NCBI GenBank assembly: GCA_946482325.1
Contig: CAMLRA010000089.1
Span: 1-15,393 of the forward strand
Length of the DNA stretch: 15,393 nucleotides
DNA from: an uncultured Chromatiaceae bacterium
GTDB lineage: Bacteria; Pseudomonadota; Gammaproteobacteria; Enterobacterales; Alteromonadaceae
Direction of reading: 5' to 3'
This document shows, one piece after another, positions 14,074-15,393 of the stretch. Made by a program: the position numbers and the translations under genes. How positions within the stretch are numbered: the stretch's first letter is position 1; every line of letters begins with the position of its first letter. The notes beneath the pieces are model-generated. The model saw only the letters and a program-made list of their open reading frames with translations, was not told where the DNA came from and ran no database searches.

Positions 14074-15246
14074 TTAGAAATAACGCACCCAGCGCCAGTG
14101 GCTGCGTTGTTTAAAACCAGCAAACCAGCGCGTTGGCCAATACAAAGCGACAGCGAGCAACACGGCAATCAACCAAACCCAGCCGACATGACTGACGCCG
14201 AGCATCGGGCCATACGCGGTCTGCTGATTCGGTGCAAATACCAGCAATGCCAGGTTGTACAGCAACAGTAGCGCGTATAGATGCAGCAGATAAAAAAACA
14301 TCGGTGCCGCACCAAAATCACTAAGCACCTGCTGCCAGCGCGCCGTCGGGTTGTTTGTCGCGGCCCGTTCCAGTGCCCGCAGCGCCAGACACATCAGGCC
14401 TAAAGTCAGCAGCAGAAAATCCAGCGACGGCGGGTATTTAGTGAAATTGAGCAGGTCCATCATGGTCAGCAGCACAGTCGGCTGAAGCTGCCAGTCCAGC
14501 GTTTCGCCGTACAGATTCAAACCGCGCAATATCAACAGCGCAGCCAGCGCCAATAACCCGCTACGCAACAGCCACTGTTGCCGAGCCTGCGCCGCTAATT
14601 GAAACCAGCGGCCAGCCAGATAGCCAAGCACAATGACACCGACCCAGGGCAACAGCGGATAACTGATTTTCACCGCAATAGCCGCTTCGCCTGGCGCCAG
14701 TAAAAATCCGCGGTCGTGCAGGATAGTCCAAAGCCAATAACCGCTCTCGCCGGGAGAAAACTGGATTGGTGTCAGCAGGTTATGCACGCCAACCAGCAGC
14801 AGCCCGATGACCAGCAATACCGGCCGCGGCAAATGATGCAGCAGCGCCAGCAACAGCATGCACAGGCCAAACACCCAAATCACCTGCAAATACAACGTGT
14901 GGTAGCTGCCAAGCCAGGCGAAATTCACCAGCGTCATTTCCAGTACAATCAACACCAGGCCGCGTTTGACTAAAAACGGCGTCAGCGGCCGGCCCTTTTG
15001 TTGATACAGATAAGCCGACACACCGGATAAAAACACAAACACCGGCGCACACCAGTGCGCCAGCAAACGGCTGAAAAACAAACCGGGTTCAGTGCTGCTG
15101 ATGTCCATCGGGTCACTGACCTGCAGATGTAGCAGCACCCGTTCGCGCACATGGTCCAGCAGCATAATCAGCATCACCAGACCGCGCAGCATATCGATGC
15201 TGTTGATCCGGCCGCGCGGCTGTGGTGTTGTTGTGAGAGTCCTCAT
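14074..15246 (-). CDS. DUF1624-family polytopic membrane protein (HGSNAT-like acyltransferase relative)
   Basis: The 390-aa protein has about ten hydrophobic segments. It shows the family's opening pattern RINSIDMLRGLVMLIMLLDH (residues 13-32) and PVFVFLSGVSAYLY (about 68-81). The family is related to heparan-alpha-glucosaminide N-acetyltransferase and other membrane acyltransferases, so transfer of an acyl group to a sugar or cell-surface molecule is possible. The bacterial substrates are mostly unknown. Its ATG comes only 2 bp after the stop of a TonB-dependent receptor gene and has just a weak GAG-type binding site, so translation is probably coupled to that gene. A hairpin follows the stop. 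Confidence 0.78.
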   Translation of the reverse strand: MRTLTTTPQPRGRINSIDMLRGLVMLIMLLDHVRERVLLHLQVSDPMDISSTEPGLFFSRLLAHWCAPVFVFLSGVSAYLYQQKGRPLTPFLVKRGLVLIVLEMTLVNFAWLGSYHTLYLQVIWVFGLCMLLLALLHHLPRPVLLVIGLLLVGVHNLLTPIQFSPGESGYWLWTILHDRGFLLAPGEAAIAVKISYPLLPWVGVIVLGYLAGRWFQLAAQARQQWLLRSGLLALAALLILRGLNLYGETLDWQLQPTVLLTMMDLLNFTKYPPSLDFLLLTLGLMCLALRALERAATNNPTARWQQVLSDFGAAPMFFYLLHLYALLLLYNLALLVFAPNQQTAYGPMLGVSHVGWVWLIAVLLAVALYWPTRWFAGFKQRSHWRWVRYF

Positions 15247-15248
15247 GT

Positions 15249-15393
15249 TCAGAACTCGTAACGCAGGCTCAGGCGCAGTGCGCGTGACTCACCCGGATAA
15301 GTCCACAGCGCTGAATATGAACTCTGGATCCAGGCTTTATCCAGTAGGTTTTCCACCACAGCTTCGGCCTGCCACTCTGAACTTAATTGCGTG
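15249..15393 (-). CDS. TonB-dependent outer-membrane receptor, C-terminal end
   Basis: Only the last 48 codons are in the window; the gene continues past the right edge. The frame reads WQAEAVVENLLDKAWIQSSY, then SALWTYPGESRALRLSLRYEF and a TGA. It has the typical final strands of a TonB-dependent receptor barrel: an ENLLDKxW motif, a YPGESR turn and a terminal aromatic F for recognition by the outer-membrane assembly machinery. The ligand cannot be told from this fragment. It is followed 2 bp later by the DUF1624 gene, probably in one operon. Confidence 0.75.
   Translation of the reverse strand, partial: TQLSSEWQAEAVVENLLDKAWIQSSYSALWTYPGESRALRLSLRYEF

Noticed and set aside
1..15393. CRISPR arrays, tRNA, rRNA or riboswitches
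   Set aside because: No regularly spaced short repeats, no tRNA-like cloverleaf and no conserved RNA motif were recognised by eye on either strand.

Overview
The window looks like chromosomal DNA of a gammaproteobacterium, probably from the Rheinheimera/Alishewanella/Arsukibacterium part of the order. This is inferred from the glutamine- and leucine-rich proteins, the MdtC-like efflux gene and the GGDEF, AhpD and GFA gene content; no marker gene proves it. It falls into two parts. Bases 1 to about 3590 are AT-rich, poor in recognisable genes and read on the + strand. Bases from about 3590 to the end are GC-richer, densely coding, and every gene is on the - strand.

The left part is an accessory island. 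It holds a truncated reading frame at the window edge (1-198), a MITE-like element of about 165 bp whose ends resemble those of an IS1182-type element, a possible small frame (580-720), and a small secreted cysteine-containing protein of unknown function (967-1458). That gene sits between two diverged direct copies of one repeat (768-845 and 1556-1629). The second copy is interrupted by a complete IS1182-family insertion sequence (1623-3389). The remainder of the interrupted copy, with a terminator-like hairpin, lies on the far side of the IS. The island ends at a junction near 3590.

At that junction the first - strand gene, a fusion of a class I methyltransferase with a C-terminal HNH-type region (3564-4970), stops just after its D-I-D-H motif. 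The rest of the HNH domain is missing, so the island appears to have cut the gene.

The right part continues (in order of transcription, high to low coordinate) with several units: a TonB-dependent receptor C-terminus followed 2 bp later by a DUF1624 membrane protein; an MdtA-like adaptor and MdtC-like RND pump coupled by an ATGA overlap; a membrane-bound GGDEF diguanylate cyclase; a cluster of palindromic repeats; and a probable redox/stress operon of an AraC regulator, an AhpD-like protein, a tandem-thioredoxin periplasmic protein and a GFA-fold zinc protein. No tRNA, rRNA or CRISPR array was seen.
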